This document shows, piece after piece, positions 1 to 11,541 of a stretch of DNA of 64,000 nucleotides; within the stretch, counting starts at the first letter, position 1; every line of letters starts with the position of its first letter. The stretch lies in contig NW_006763132.1 of the NCBI RefSeq assembly GCF_000264905.1, forward strand, positions 2,206,719 to 2,270,718, in the 5' to 3' direction. Source of the stretch: Stereum hirsutum FP-91666 SS1. Its lineage: Eukaryota > Basidiomycota > Agaricomycetes > Russulales > Stereaceae. Below the pieces are notes generated by a model that saw only the letters and a list, made by a program, of their open reading frames with translations, did no database searches and was not told where the DNA came from. The translations under genes were made by a program, and so were the position numbers.

Positions 1-661
1 CGAAATAAGGAAAGTACGGGAAGACACACTTAACAAATTCCGCCAATGCCTCAATCGATTTCTATAGAGGAAATATTGGAGTGAGTGGATAGACCAAGCA
101 AGACAAGGTGAGGTATCTTTACCTCGATAGGCGTCTGGAGATCAGCCCTGTGGAGGTAGAGGAGGTCGATCTGGTCGACACCGAGACGGCTGAGAGACTT
201 CTCGACGGCAGACTTGAGGTACTCTGGCTCGCCGTTGACCATGCGGTCACCGAAGACGTATCCGACCTTGGTGCTGATAAAGATCTCGTTGCGCTTTCCA
301 GTGCGCTTGAACCTATCGATAACAAAGTCAGGCCTAGAACGAGACAAAACAAAACAAAAACAAAAACAAAAACAAAAACAAAAACCACAAACCATTGGCC
401 GATGATCTGCTCAGATTCACCGTAGCAGTCGGCGGTATCCCACATGGTGCAACCACGCTCGTAGACCTGGTCCAGGAACTGTTGTGGTGCATTTTAGGTA
501 CATGATACCAAAAGGGGAGAGCAAAAGGACTAGACTACCTTCATGTTGTCCTTCTCGGCATCCGGAGAAGTGTACGAAAAGCCTCCGATGCCCATAGCAC
601 CGAAACCAAGGGCAGAGACATCAGTCGTACCGATCTTGCGAGTGGGGAGCTGAGCAGGCAT
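1..661 (-). CDS. Aldo/keto reductase, 3' part missing (runs off left edge)
   Basis: NAD(P)H-dependent carbonyl reductase of the AKR superfamily, expected to be cytosolic with a TIM-barrel fold. Only the N-terminal half is present. Exons by eye: 661-541, 478-393, 333-123, then from 61 downward, separated by short GT-AG introns. The joined protein starts MPAQLPTRKIGTTDVSALGF. The AKR catalytic set is visible: Asp in WDTAD, Tyr in DCYGESE, Lys in ISTKVG and His in YLHRAD, followed by KSIEALAEFVK, the helix before the next barrel strand. The ATG at 661 is chosen because it is followed directly by the conserved first strand. The third exon is preceded by an intron with a TTTTTG repeat. The gene is divergent from the P450 at 1251, with about 590 bp between them. 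Substrate cannot be told; pyridoxal reductase-like and general aldehyde reductases look alike here. Confidence 0.9.
340..388. repeat. (CAAAAA)n microsatellite in aldo/keto reductase intron
   Basis: A run of about six CAAAAA units, slightly degenerate at its left end. On the coding strand it reads TTTTTG and makes up most of the second intron of the reductase gene, just upstream of the acceptor at 334-335. Confidence 0.9.
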
Positions 662-1250
662 GGTAGATAGATGAAGATGTTTGTTGTAGTTGAGTTGAGT
701 ATTGGAAGAGGGGCTGTTGTTGAGAACGAAGTTAAGATTGGACGGCAGGGTTTATATCTTCCGACAGTGAGAAGGGAAGGTCGAGGGCACGGAGAGAAGT
801 GGATGACCGCGCCCTGCGCTGATGGAATGACGCATGTGAATGAGAACGACCGCCTGAGCAGGACATCATTGAGCCAATGTGGGCGCAGAGAAGGAGACAA
901 GACAAGCATCCATCAGCCATCGACTGATGCTCGGAGGGCCACCCGACCCGTCCGGCCGGCTCCCGCCCAGCACGCCACACACTTCCCGGCATCCAGCGCT
1001 TGTCGCGAAGCGCTGCGACCGTCGACACGGCCTCATGTCTTAATTGATCTTGTTCCCGCCTCGTTTCGGCGCCTCTGAGCTGTCTAAGTACTGCGACCCA
1101 ACGGCCGCTCGGACTGGCTTACCTTTCCCCCATCGTTTCCCGCAGACATGCCGCGCCTCTTCTCCTTTGCGCCGCAAGCAGTCTCCAAGTCTCATTTAAG
1201 ACCATGCCTTCGCTAGTTCTAGGGCGGTTTCGTTTAGCTGTTTTATTAAC

Positions 1251-3792
1251 ATGACGTATCTCTCAGCGATTCTTGGTGCTGTGGTCGTCGCCGCAATCGT
1301 TCTCGTCGCCAAGTCGCGTCACTTCCGAAGGTCACTTCCTCCTGGTCCCAAAGGTCTGTTTCTCCCATCCATCTTCGAGCAAAGGGCCACATTCGAATTC
1401 ATCGATTTTAAGGTCTCCCCATTGTTGGAAATATCAACGACCTTGATGGTAATGAAATCCATGTCCAGGCTCGAAAATGGAGTCAAGAATATGGTGTGTT
1501 TTATGTTCAATTTTCTGTGCTATTCGGAGATTAACTGAGACGTCCCGACGCAAAAAAAAAAAAACCAGACTCGGATATCGTCTCTATCACTACGCTCGGC
1601 CACACAACTGTCTTCCTCAACTCAGCACAGGCCATTCAGGATCTCTTCGTCTCCCGTGGTGCTATTTACTCTGACCGCCCTGACATGCCCATGTTAATCG
1701 ACCTGTAAGTCTTCCGCGTAGCATCCAATTGTCTTGGTCTTGTTCCACGCTTACAAACTATGATGCGTTTCTAGTATGGGTTGGGACTGGACGTTCGCCC
1801 TCATGCGATACGGCCAGAAATGGAAGGAGCACCGACGCATCTTCCACGAACAGTTCAACAATACCATCTCGGAGCATCGTCAGATCCAAATTCCCGCCGC
1901 TTTGGAACTCTTGCAGCTACTTAACAAGTCTCCTGACCGATTCCTGGATCATCTCGAACAGTGAGATCATGTTGCCTTGTTGTCGAATCAACCCGGACTA
2001 ACCGCATCTGATCGTTTGCGGTTAAAGCTATGTATCTCGAATTATCATGAAGAGAGTGTGAGTTTGCCATTATCTCTCGTCGGTACGACGAATACCGAAT
2101 AGCATGTTGATACTTGTGCGTTAGGTACGGTTATGACTTTGAGGACGCCATGAAGGATCCATACGTGCTCGTTAACAAGGCCGCATCGGAATCTACTTCT
2201 ACGGCTACTGTTCCAGGTACCTTCCTTGTCGATACATTCCCCATCCGTAAGTCCTTTGTGTTCGTTCATTCTTTGCTCGCGCCTGACATCATGTGGCTCC
2301 AGTCAAGTACGTACCGGAGTGGGTCCCAGGCGCTGGCTTCCAGAAGATCGCCAAGAAGTGGCGCAAACTCCAGGAGGCGGTCGTGCATGGTGCGTATGAC
2401 ATGGTCGTCGAGCAGCAGGTAAGCATATCAGCCGACGATCTACCGCCTTCGGCCCCAGTTCTCACTTTTCTGCGATACATCAGAAACAAGGTGCATCAAA
2501 TGCGTCATTTGTGGGGACATGTCTGGAAGACCGAGCGCAAAACTTGCCAGAGGCCTTGAGCGAAGATGCTATCAAAAGTATCGCTGCCGTCGTCTACGCC
2601 GCAGGTACGTGTCTGGCCTGTGCTCATTTATCGATTCGAATGAAGTCTCATGTGAACATGGTCTTCGTATTTTAGGAAGTGACACCGTAAGCACAATCCC
2701 ATACCATCCAAATAGGATGAGGTCCAGGTCTTGACGTCTGTCTGCTCCACATAGAACCTTGCCACATTGACGTGCTTCGTCCTCGCCATGGTTCTCCACA
2801 CCGATGTCCAGAAACGGCTCCAAGCAGAAATCGACTCCGTGACGGACGGAGAGCGTCTCCCCACATTCGAAGACAAGGAAGAACTTCCTTACTTCATGGA
2901 TGTCTTCCGTGAAGTGATGAGATGGCTTGTCGTGTGTACGTACCTTCTTCATTTGTGTTTACCTACTGGGTTAAAGCTAACAAATGTTTCTCGAACGCAG
3001 TCCCTGTTGGTGCGTATATCACCTTCGCCTCATTGCAGACGTCGTTCCTCAACGTATTCCTGGTCATGCCCTTCAGCTATTCCCCACCGTGCTACGACCG
3101 AGGACTCGTATAAGGGCTACTACATCCCGAAAGATTCCACAATCATAGGTAACTCATGGTAAGCCCGATATTTCCCCCCATCCATGTTCGCATTCATGCC
3201 CTGACGAAGTTTTCACCGACCTTCTCCTTCACAGGGCGGTATTGCATGATCCAGTCACCTATCCGGACCCAGAAACCTTCAACCCAGATCGATTTGTGAA
3301 AGACAAGAGCCTTCCCGATCCTATGGATATCGCTGCCTTCGGTTACGGTAGACGGTGAGCGAGAAATTTTCCTTCGTATTCTATGCCATGTTCTCTCGAA
3401 TATGGTTTGAATCGCCGACACCCCCGGCCTTTCGCGACTGGGCCCTAGTCACTGACCGAGTCCTTTTTTCACACTTCACATCATTATCGTCCCGATATAG
3501 GTCGTGCTCCGGAAAGGCCATGGCCATCGATACGGTCTGGATCGCAATGGCCACCATGCTCACCGTGTATGATATGGAGAAGCCCTTGAACAAGGAAGGG
3601 AAGCCTGTCGATCCGATAGTGGCGTTTAGGCGTGCTGCAATCAAGTGAGTTTGCTCCCGTTCGTAGTGCAAGCAAGTTGCGATGCTAATCGTGGATTGTG
3701 TCTTGTTCCGTGTCCATAGCCATCCTGCACCGTTTGACTGTCGTTTCGTCCCTCGTTCGAAGGCCAGGCTGGCACTTCTCCAGCAGGATTGA
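1251..3792 (+). CDS. Cytochrome P450 monooxygenase
   Basis: Membrane-anchored microsomal P450, roughly 520 residues from about a dozen exons. The first exon gives an N-terminal hydrophobic anchor (residues about 3-23) and the proline hinge PPGPKG. Further motifs in order: WKEHRR of the C-helix (about 1833); the I-helix A-G-S-D-T, split by introns near 2605-2690; ExxR as EVMR (about 2911-2922) followed by W; the PERF-like region DPETFNPDRF (about 3268-3297); and the haem loop F-G-Y-G-R-R / S-C-S-G, split by the intron ending near 3500, whose Cys ligates iron. A small intron around 3010-3078 must be removed to give VFPVAIPHRATTEDSYKGYY. The stop is at 3790-3792. It resembles basidiomycete P450s annotated as O-methylsterigmatocystin oxidoreductase-like, but the real substrate is unknown. 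No frameshift was found, so the gene looks intact. Confidence 0.93.
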
Positions 3793-5879
3793 GGGATGCG
3801 AGATGTCTTATTTACTTCCGATGAAGGTGGAATCTTTTTTGTGCACATCCTATCCCACCGTCTGCATAGAGTGCCTGCGTTTTGTGTTGCTTAGTATGAG
3901 TCGTTTTCCTTGGAGCGATATTATTGTTGTACTTAATATATTTGCTGGAGTCGCTTCTCGTACGAGTGGTGGACGGGATATGTGAGGCATTAAAAGGTCT
4001 GCTTGCGCTCAAGCTGTCAACTTTGTGGCCAAGCTTTGTGGCGCTCGGCAGTATCCGGAGCACGTTCCCAATTGCGATTTTTGCTTCCGCGACTTTGTTT
4101 CCGTCCCTCTTGACTCCATCCCCGTCTGTCTCGGGCAAAATACCCTTCCTGAATGCACACTCACTCGAGAGTCAGCCTGAATGATACGTGCAAATGGTTT
4201 TCGTTAGTGTCCACGATAACGTGCACTTCAAGCGCACCCACTAGGTAAGTGATCGACTTGGTACATCAAGGCGCTGCGACATCGCTACAGGTCACGGTCA
4301 ACTTGACCTTCCGACTCTATGGACTGCTTGATTGGCCTGGACATCGCTCAATGGAGTATGCTTTGATGGTACGTATTTTCATTCAAAGAAACTTACATCT
4401 TTTTTTAGCTCGCAGAACAGGCTGTTCATCCTAATTTAACATGTAACAATCCAGATACCATACCGATGCATCATCATGTCAACGTGCATGTTGTGTTTTT
4501 GCTTCCGCGTTTGACGGAGCGCCAGTCGAACATGGTCGAACATTCGTTGCATCAACTTTCCAAGCTCACATTTCGTCCACGTCGTCGTCTTGCAGGATAC
4601 CTCGCGGCCGCTGAGACTCTTCCCACATGAGTCCGGTCAGCGAAAAGATCCCTCTCTCAATAGTAGGGGACCAATGCGATGGCGGTTTCAGGGAGAGAGC
4701 ACCATGGAGTCGAAGAAGACCAGAAATTATTCCATAGAGCCTTGAGGTTGGGCCTTACGGCTGCGCTCCCATTTCGCCGAACGTTGTGGAGCTTGCTCGG
4801 TGCGCTACCCCTATCAGAACCTTCCAGTGCAGACACGCTCATTAGTCTATCTCTATTTGATACCATTTGGGAGACGGCTTGTTTGCGATAGAGGTGCTTC
4901 GCACAAGCAGCTTCTCCATTTAGGAGGTTTTTGTAATACCGAGCTTCTTGAGACACATGCATCTGTGTTTTTGAAAGCCGTGCATTACTAAGTACGTCTT
5001 TGTTGTCCATTTTTCTCCGACTAAGCACCCTCAGGTACTCGAAGCACTCCCCGAGCACTACTAATGGCAAACATACGACTTCAGGAACAGCTCGAACAGA
5101 CGAGAAGGAAGCCCTTGAAGCCGACCTCCTATTCCGTAACAGTAGGCGTTGTCGGGAGCGATACATCGAACTCCGTGTCCTACCGGGTATCATGTTCCGT
5201 CCAAGCGTATGCTTCGTACGGGACCGTTCGAGCGGTGTAGAACTTGTTTTCAGTGGCGTAGAATCTGCAGAGCAAAAACTGTGTGGCACTCGTAAGATAA
5301 TCGCCGTACCCGTAAATATTCTATGCACTCTTTTCACCATTATTTTATTTTATCCCAGGCTCACTCGCATGGGTTAGTTCCAGGAATACGTCCAAGCCTC
5401 TTCGAATGCTCGACTCGCGAACTGTTTCATCTCATTATGGCCGTTGACACTTTTGTTACTGCCACTGAAGCTCCTGCTTCTTGCTCCTGCTGTCTCTTGC
5501 TCTGCTCGACGCGCTGCTGTAGAAGAGAGGGGCATCTATCTTCCCGAGACGCTCGCTGAATGACCTTACCCTCGCGCTTTCGGACCGCAACACGATGAAG
5601 TAGAGGTATCTCAAGCATGGACCTCGAGCTTCAACACTTTTAGCCCAAAGGCCCAGCTAATCTTGAGTATGTTCTTTGTTAAAAATACACAGAGAGACCC
5701 CGCTCTGACGCTGGATGTCTAGCTGCTCTTTGAACTTAGACCTGCGCGCACTACCCGCTCGTTAGCAAACGTAAGTTTTAGCCTTTCGATTCCCGACCGC
5801 ATAATGAAGCATTACAACTCAAACCCACTTCTACAACTCCAGATAGATATTGTGTAGGCTGCGACCTCATCAATCCCTT
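3793..5879. other. Intergenic stretch without a recognisable gene
   Basis: No open frame here longer than about 230 codons resembles a known family, and the longest (minus strand 5340-4657) has no recognisable motif. Short open stretches around 4800-5340 on the plus strand are low in coding character. Some of this could be decayed exons of whatever lies at 5.9-6.8 kb. Confidence 0.5.
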
Positions 5880-6810
5880 CTTCATTACCGATGAATACTC
5901 AGATATCGCCCGTTGAGGCCCGCCACCGGAAGGATATTATCAAGGCGCTCTTCGCCATTTACACGAATCATGCTCCGAGGGTGCATGTATAGGTGGTGAA
6001 ATCGCACAATAGTACGTACTCCTCGTAATATCTCGCGTCTTTCTCTTTCTTCTCTCCTGCTTCGCCATCTTAGTTTGTACCTCACCCGTTGTATGACCCA
6101 CTACAGATTCCGGACCAACACCGACGCCAGCGCTAAGTCGCAAAAATACTTCGTACGAGCTTTTGACGAGCGCTTCGATTCCGCCGGGCAACAGGCTGAG
6201 GACCGCTCTCAGTCGCATATCCGCGACATCACCAGCCGCATCGAAATTCGCCGTACTACGATTGGCGCCAAGCCTTCTTCGCTCTTCCTGAGCACGACGT
6301 GGACGAGGTTCTTGAACATCCTACCATCCACTCACTCTTGGCCACCATCGACATGCCCTGTCTTGGCAACTTCGAATTCTGAATGCTATGCTATGCTCAC
6401 AGTTGTCCTTCCTAACTAGGACTCATCATCTTGTATAACCTTTTCGAACGAGTCTGTGTCGATGCCATCCCTAAGATCGTCACTATGGTGAACGACGAAG
6501 TCAAGCTCGATATCAAGGGTGTCCTGCCATGGGTAGGGTAGGCGACTTCCACATGCAAGTGGAGAGGCAGGTCCTCAAGGCGTCCAATAACCTTCCTAAG
6601 ATGAACAACGCAGAGCTTGACGCTCAGCTGCGGTGTACTGCAATGGGTAAAGATCTGAATTCGTTCGAACGACCAGTGGAGCGTCGAGAGCGTGCGCAAC
6701 TTTAGGGCAGAGAACTTGAGATCATGGAGACGAAAGCTTTTGGTGCTGATGTCTATTCAGACGATGGAGGCGTTACGACCTCAGCTTTGACTTTTGATCA
6801 AGGAATGTAG
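5880..6810 (+). pseudogene. Unrecognised coding-like stretch, possibly a decayed or many-exon gene
   Basis: Several adjacent plus-strand segments have the look of protein sequence but lie in shifting frames: a stretch starting with MNTQISPVEARHRKD at about 5892; one with RQAFFALPEHDVDEVLEHPT near 6270-6330; one reading YNLFERVCVDAIPKIVTMVN near 6434-6495; and one with NNAELDAQLR and FERPVERRERAQL near 6604-6700. Stops and frame changes between them could be introns or decay. No family was recognised. It could be a real multi-exon gene, a relic, or chance; confidence is low. Confidence 0.25.
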
Positions 6811-8010
6811 TACTTGAGCTATCTTTTTGGAGCAGAAGTACGTACGTATCGCCGTACTTCACAAGTGTCAGAGTTATCGTCTGTTACTTATTGTTGTTTC
6901 ATCGTCTCCATCCTTGAGACCGGTACACGGTTCATCTATTATTGTAGCTCGGAATCGAAGTGGACTATAGTCATAATCTCGTTGCTCGATGTGTAAGGTA
7001 TTCCTTCGGACATCGGGCTTTGTATCACCAGGAAGGGGATACAGTACAATACTATGACTGCATAGCCAAAGCCCCACCATTCTCTCGGGGAACGATTATT
7101 TCCGGCCACCGAACAAACCTTCAGATCTGGGGAAATGATCCAACGGGTTATTCGGCTTTTCAACTATAACCCTGAGTCGGCATCACCTACCGGTGTAGTG
7201 CACCCTTGTGGTCACGGCTGCAAGTGTCAATCCGGTTCATATGCCAAATAGATCCAAATCGTGTATTTTCAAACCAACCAGCATCTGTACCGGAGGACAT
7301 TTTAAAGCGAACAATGGAGGCTTTCGGTAGCCGCGGGCGTCCAATATCCAATGGCCGGGTAGGGGCGAATGGTTGTATACACTGGTCCGATCAGCGGACT
7401 GGAACGAAGGAGTCAACCCGGTTCAGCACCCTCTACCGACCCACTCGAAATTTAGGCTTGATAAAACACCTCCAAGGGGGATTGGAGTACTTGTTATTGG
7501 CTCACTAGTTCGTACTATTTGATATCTAACTACTCCGCAACGCTCTTTTCTATTCCGTACATGCTTCTAAATGATGCCGAGACAATGTCTACGGGCAACG
7601 TGTGCTATTGATGTGCAGCCCTGTATGAACCAAGGAGCCGCGGTCAATGGCGACTGTCATGAAACCAGACCGTTATCAGTAAGGTACTGACCTGCAGTCT
7701 GGATATACGAGTAGTCAAGGATCCTTCGATCCTTCTATTAGCCGCAAAAGAATCACAAGTTCTCGCAAAGCATCAGAAAGCTCTGTCTTCCGACTCCCGA
7801 CCCTTGATATTACCTGGTAGCTACATATAGTACAATGGAGAAAGGGCGTCTAGCCGATCTATGTCCGTGGGAAGGAGTGTGTACTGCAAATGCAGGGTGT
7901 CTAGGAGATGTAAACAAATAACATAATGAAATCTAATACCGTACACGAATAGACTGCCCCTCTATCGTAAAGGCCCCAACAGGCCCCAACACGCAATTGT
8001 ACCTCCTCAT
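6811..8010. other. Intergenic stretch, nothing recognised
   Basis: Only short open frames of 100 codons or fewer without family features. The right end is the 3' flank of the zinc-finger gene. Confidence 0.5.
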
Positions 8011-9554
8011 CTACTCCTTCGGTCTTTGCGGCTGTTGTGAGAGTCGATGATTATCGCTAGCAGCCATGCTGCTGAGAACATTGCCCGCGCAAGCATGTCT
8101 CTTCAACGACTTCTTGGAGGAGAAAGGGCGTAAACAAGTGAAACAAAACCACTCCGTGAGCTGATTGTGTTTGCCAGCTTCGTGGCGTAAACGATCGTGA
8201 AGACGTGAAAACTCGGCGGAACAACCCTCGCGGCAAAGGTACCTCTTCTTGGGTAAGTGTGAGCCCATGTGCACCTATTCGTACGATGAGTAAATTCTCC
8301 TCGCCCCTAAGCTAAAGATATATGCCAATGATCACGAACCTTGCGAGTGTATTCGTTGGCAAACCGTCGTGTACAAGACGAGTCTAGGCACGGAAGGCGG
8401 CGCTTGCGACCGGTTTGATTGACATTGGGCGATGAAGACGTGCTGGAGTCGTCACTAGGCGCTACAGAGTGGACGGAAGGTGACGGAGACGGAGGGCAGG
8501 TTACTGATGATGGTGATCCCAGTTGGGGTATCGGGAATGATAGCCATTCATCGGACGTATGAGAGGACTCTGTGCCAAGTGTGCGCTGGTCGAGGGCGGG
8601 ATGTGGCGTGGGTGATATGCTGTTCAAGCCCCATGATTGTCCATCAGAAGATGGAATCGTTGCCGTTGATGTCATTGCTAATGAAGGAGACGCGGACGTA
8701 GAGTCCGTTAGGGCGGGTTCTGTGGATGAAAAGGATATGTGTCGTCTTTAGTCTCTATACGGTGCGAAGCCAACATAAACTAGATGGACTTACGACTGGG
8801 ACTGCCTGAATGCGACAGTGATGGCGTAAAAGGTTGCAGAGCCTCGGACGTGAGCGACTGGAAAGCCATCTGAGAAGAGACATCGATGCCTGACATGTCG
8901 TAAAAGGACATGAAACCTGGGTCGTGCGGGGTATTGTGGGCGAGCCCGTCAAGATTCTCTAAACCCATGAAAGAGACTGAACACAGTGTCAGCAACGTAT
9001 CGTCCAGTCAGCACTCAATATATTGACCTGTACTATCTTGATGACTCCCGTTGAAGGGGTTGCATGCATGGAGTCCTATTTGCTCGTCTAATATAGATCA
9101 AACGATTAGTTTTTTTTTTTTTACGTTTAGCATCAACAAATGACAGACACTTACTCCGAGAATCGTGAGTAGAGCTCGTAGCCACATTTCCCAACCCGTT
9201 GGAAGGTGAACTCCGGCTACCATCTGCATCGCCAACGGAGTAAATGATGAGCGAGGGGAATATACGTAAAAGCAAGCGTAGACATGACTGCATACCATTC
9301 GAAACCGAGAGGGAACTTGTACTTGGAGAGCGCGGTGGAGGAAGTGAGGTGCGAATTTGGATGCTGTTCAGAGTTCCAGTCCTGATCAAGTCGACAGTAA
9401 TATATGGGTCGGCGATGGTGGTTTCAGAGTCTTCCGTTGAACGGCGATCCAAAGTTTGAACGTTCCAGGAGAAGTCGGATGTCGTGCTGCTCTCGAGCGA
9501 GACACGCACTCTGAAGCAGTCAAGTAGTTGGAGAGGGATAGTCGTTACGGACAT
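8011..9554 (-). CDS. C2H2 zinc-finger protein, probable transcription factor
   Basis: Multi-exon gene read leftwards. The first exon is 9554-9296 (start MSVTTIPLQLLDCF); the last is about 8274-8011. The N-terminal two thirds is low-complexity, rich in Ser, Thr and Pro. The C-terminus carries zinc fingers. Finger 1 is C-X4-C-X12-H-X3-H and begins CLDSSCTRRFANEYTRK; its two histidines come from the next exon, after an intron at about 8275-8340. Finger 2 is C-X3-C-X12-H-X4-H (CREGCSAEF, then HEAGKH). Finger 3 begins CFTCLRPFSSKKSLKRHAC and keeps C-X2-C-X12-H, but the last ligand is atypical (Cys, two residues on). A basic stretch, GRKRRL, just before finger 1 could be a nuclear signal. This layout suggests a nuclear DNA-binding regulator; its targets are unknown. 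Confidence 0.82.
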
Positions 9555-11459
9555 AGCTAGACAAGGAGGATAACAGGCAGCGTATGTTGAAACAAGCAGT
9601 GGGAAAACTATCCTCGTTCTTATAGAGCGAACGCGCTGCTCTAGCCTCCTTGGAGATAACTCGTATGGATCAACGTCGTTTCCCGTACATCCAAAGCTGT
9701 CGCGTTGATATGGGGCTGATTGGCGCCGGAAGTTGATCAGGCCCGTTTCCAGGTTTGGACCGAAAAAGTGTCCTTACCCGATCTCTGCGGTGTCTAGAGG
9801 CGCTGAGCGCTGAACGCTAGCGCCATCTCAACATGGCCTCTCCGAGTGGAAACAAAGGGCTGTAGCTTCGATTGGTTGCAACTGGGTAGTACAAGCGCGG
9901 GCTGAAAACTCCTACCCATTTTTAATTAAATTCCAGTGCATTGCTCACCGCTGTAAGAGCACAACACGCAGCTTCAGGCTCCAAACTAATTAGTCAAAAT
10001 AACAGGCTGCAAGCTTCAGTTCCGAAATGGGATCTGATCAGTCGCGTTAATCATACCCGCGGTCAATTGATCTCCAATACATGCCTCCAACGGAGGGCCA
10101 TCACGTAAAGCACAGTGTGCCCCCCAACGTTTTCCCACTCACTCAAAGATGCCATGGCAAAGCGGCCCAGAAAGCCTATCAAACGTCAGTTCCTCGTCCT
10201 AAATTCTATCCTTTTGTGCTATTTGTTATAGGAGGCATCCCTCCTGTAGAGTGGAACGCGCATATAGCACACTTCCCACTCGACAGCAATAGTGGGGCTT
10301 CCTGTGGCCCTGGACTTCATTCGTGATCAAATGCATCGCGACTGCGAGTACGATCGGAGTGTTTCCGGGATGCAGCCGAGCTATGGTACAATCGGGCGAA
10401 AGAGCAATCAGAGTGAAGCTTTACATCGTGGCAACGCACGGCCTCTCCGCCTAATGTGGCCATCAAACTTCGAGGGCGTCATACTCTTCGAAGCAAGCAC
10501 CCGCTTCGCTGCGATAGGTTGAGATTCGATAACTTGGTCATTTCGTCTTACATGCTGCCGTGCCTATGAGCAAGAAATTACAATTATATGGGCTGAGATG
10601 GCCAACTCAGATGCGCATGCAGATCGGGAGGCATGTTGAGAAGCACGATGCTTATCATTCCAAAAGGAACATCAGGAACCTACTGAACACGACAGCATAG
10701 GTTCATAAAATGAAGGTCATACCTATACTGGTTCCCAGTGAAAGAGCGTGGTCTTCGCGGCCGAGTTCTAGTCCTTTTGCAAACACGCGTCTGGCTATGG
10801 GTCTCCATGCCGGATAAGTACATTAAAGGGTTTACTACTCACAATTTCACGATGAATGAGGTATTTCTGCTCTCGTCCCGATGTTCCCGTGGGCCCAAAA
10901 TCCTGGCAGCGTACACTGGCAACCAAAAAGCCATACGTTTAGTGATGAGGTTCACAAAGACTGGATAACAAAAAGGGGGTGCTAAATAAAGAAGTTTGTT
11001 GAACTCGTAGTTGGGGAAGGCATCATGAAAACAACTTAGGAGGAAGGAAGCGTCCTTCTCTCCTATGATAAGCCGCTCTTAGAGATATAGCTCGATGCCA
11101 TGTATTGTGCTGTTGTTCGCTTCGAAATCCGCAAATGGATGGAAAGTCACCTGTGAGGTCCGCTACGGAGACTTTACGCACCGTACGTGACTGCAGCAGT
11201 CCCCTAGGTAGGCACTTCGGGAAACATAATGTCATGACGTAGCAACGCAGTCACTGTCATTGATGAGCGTGATGGCTATAGCTACATAGCATGCACTGCA
11301 CCCATGTTCCACGATAAAACCATAAGAGCGAGTTGTGTGGACGTTAGAGACGATGGTGAAGCAGAGGTTGAGATGCCGACGATCAAAATACTTCCCGTCG
11401 CGTGCTCTGCCGCGGCTGGCTCCGAAAGACCACGTGATTCAGAAGAATGGAGAGTAGCG

Positions 11460-11541
11460 TTTTTTGGAGGTTTATTTCATTTTATTTTTGGTGAAGTTCC
11501 AACCTCGCGCAGCTGCTGAAGTGCTGAAGCCAGCCCGACGA
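11460..11541 (-). repeat. Short retroposon-like fragment with A-rich tail, copy 1
   Basis: Read on the minus strand, a 57-nt body ends with CTGCGCGAGGTTGGAACTTCACC and runs into an A-rich tail. The same body and tail pattern recurs at 23519-23596 in the same orientation. The A-rich 3' end suggests a SINE or LINE 3' terminus. No pol III A/B boxes were found in the short body. Confidence 0.45.
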
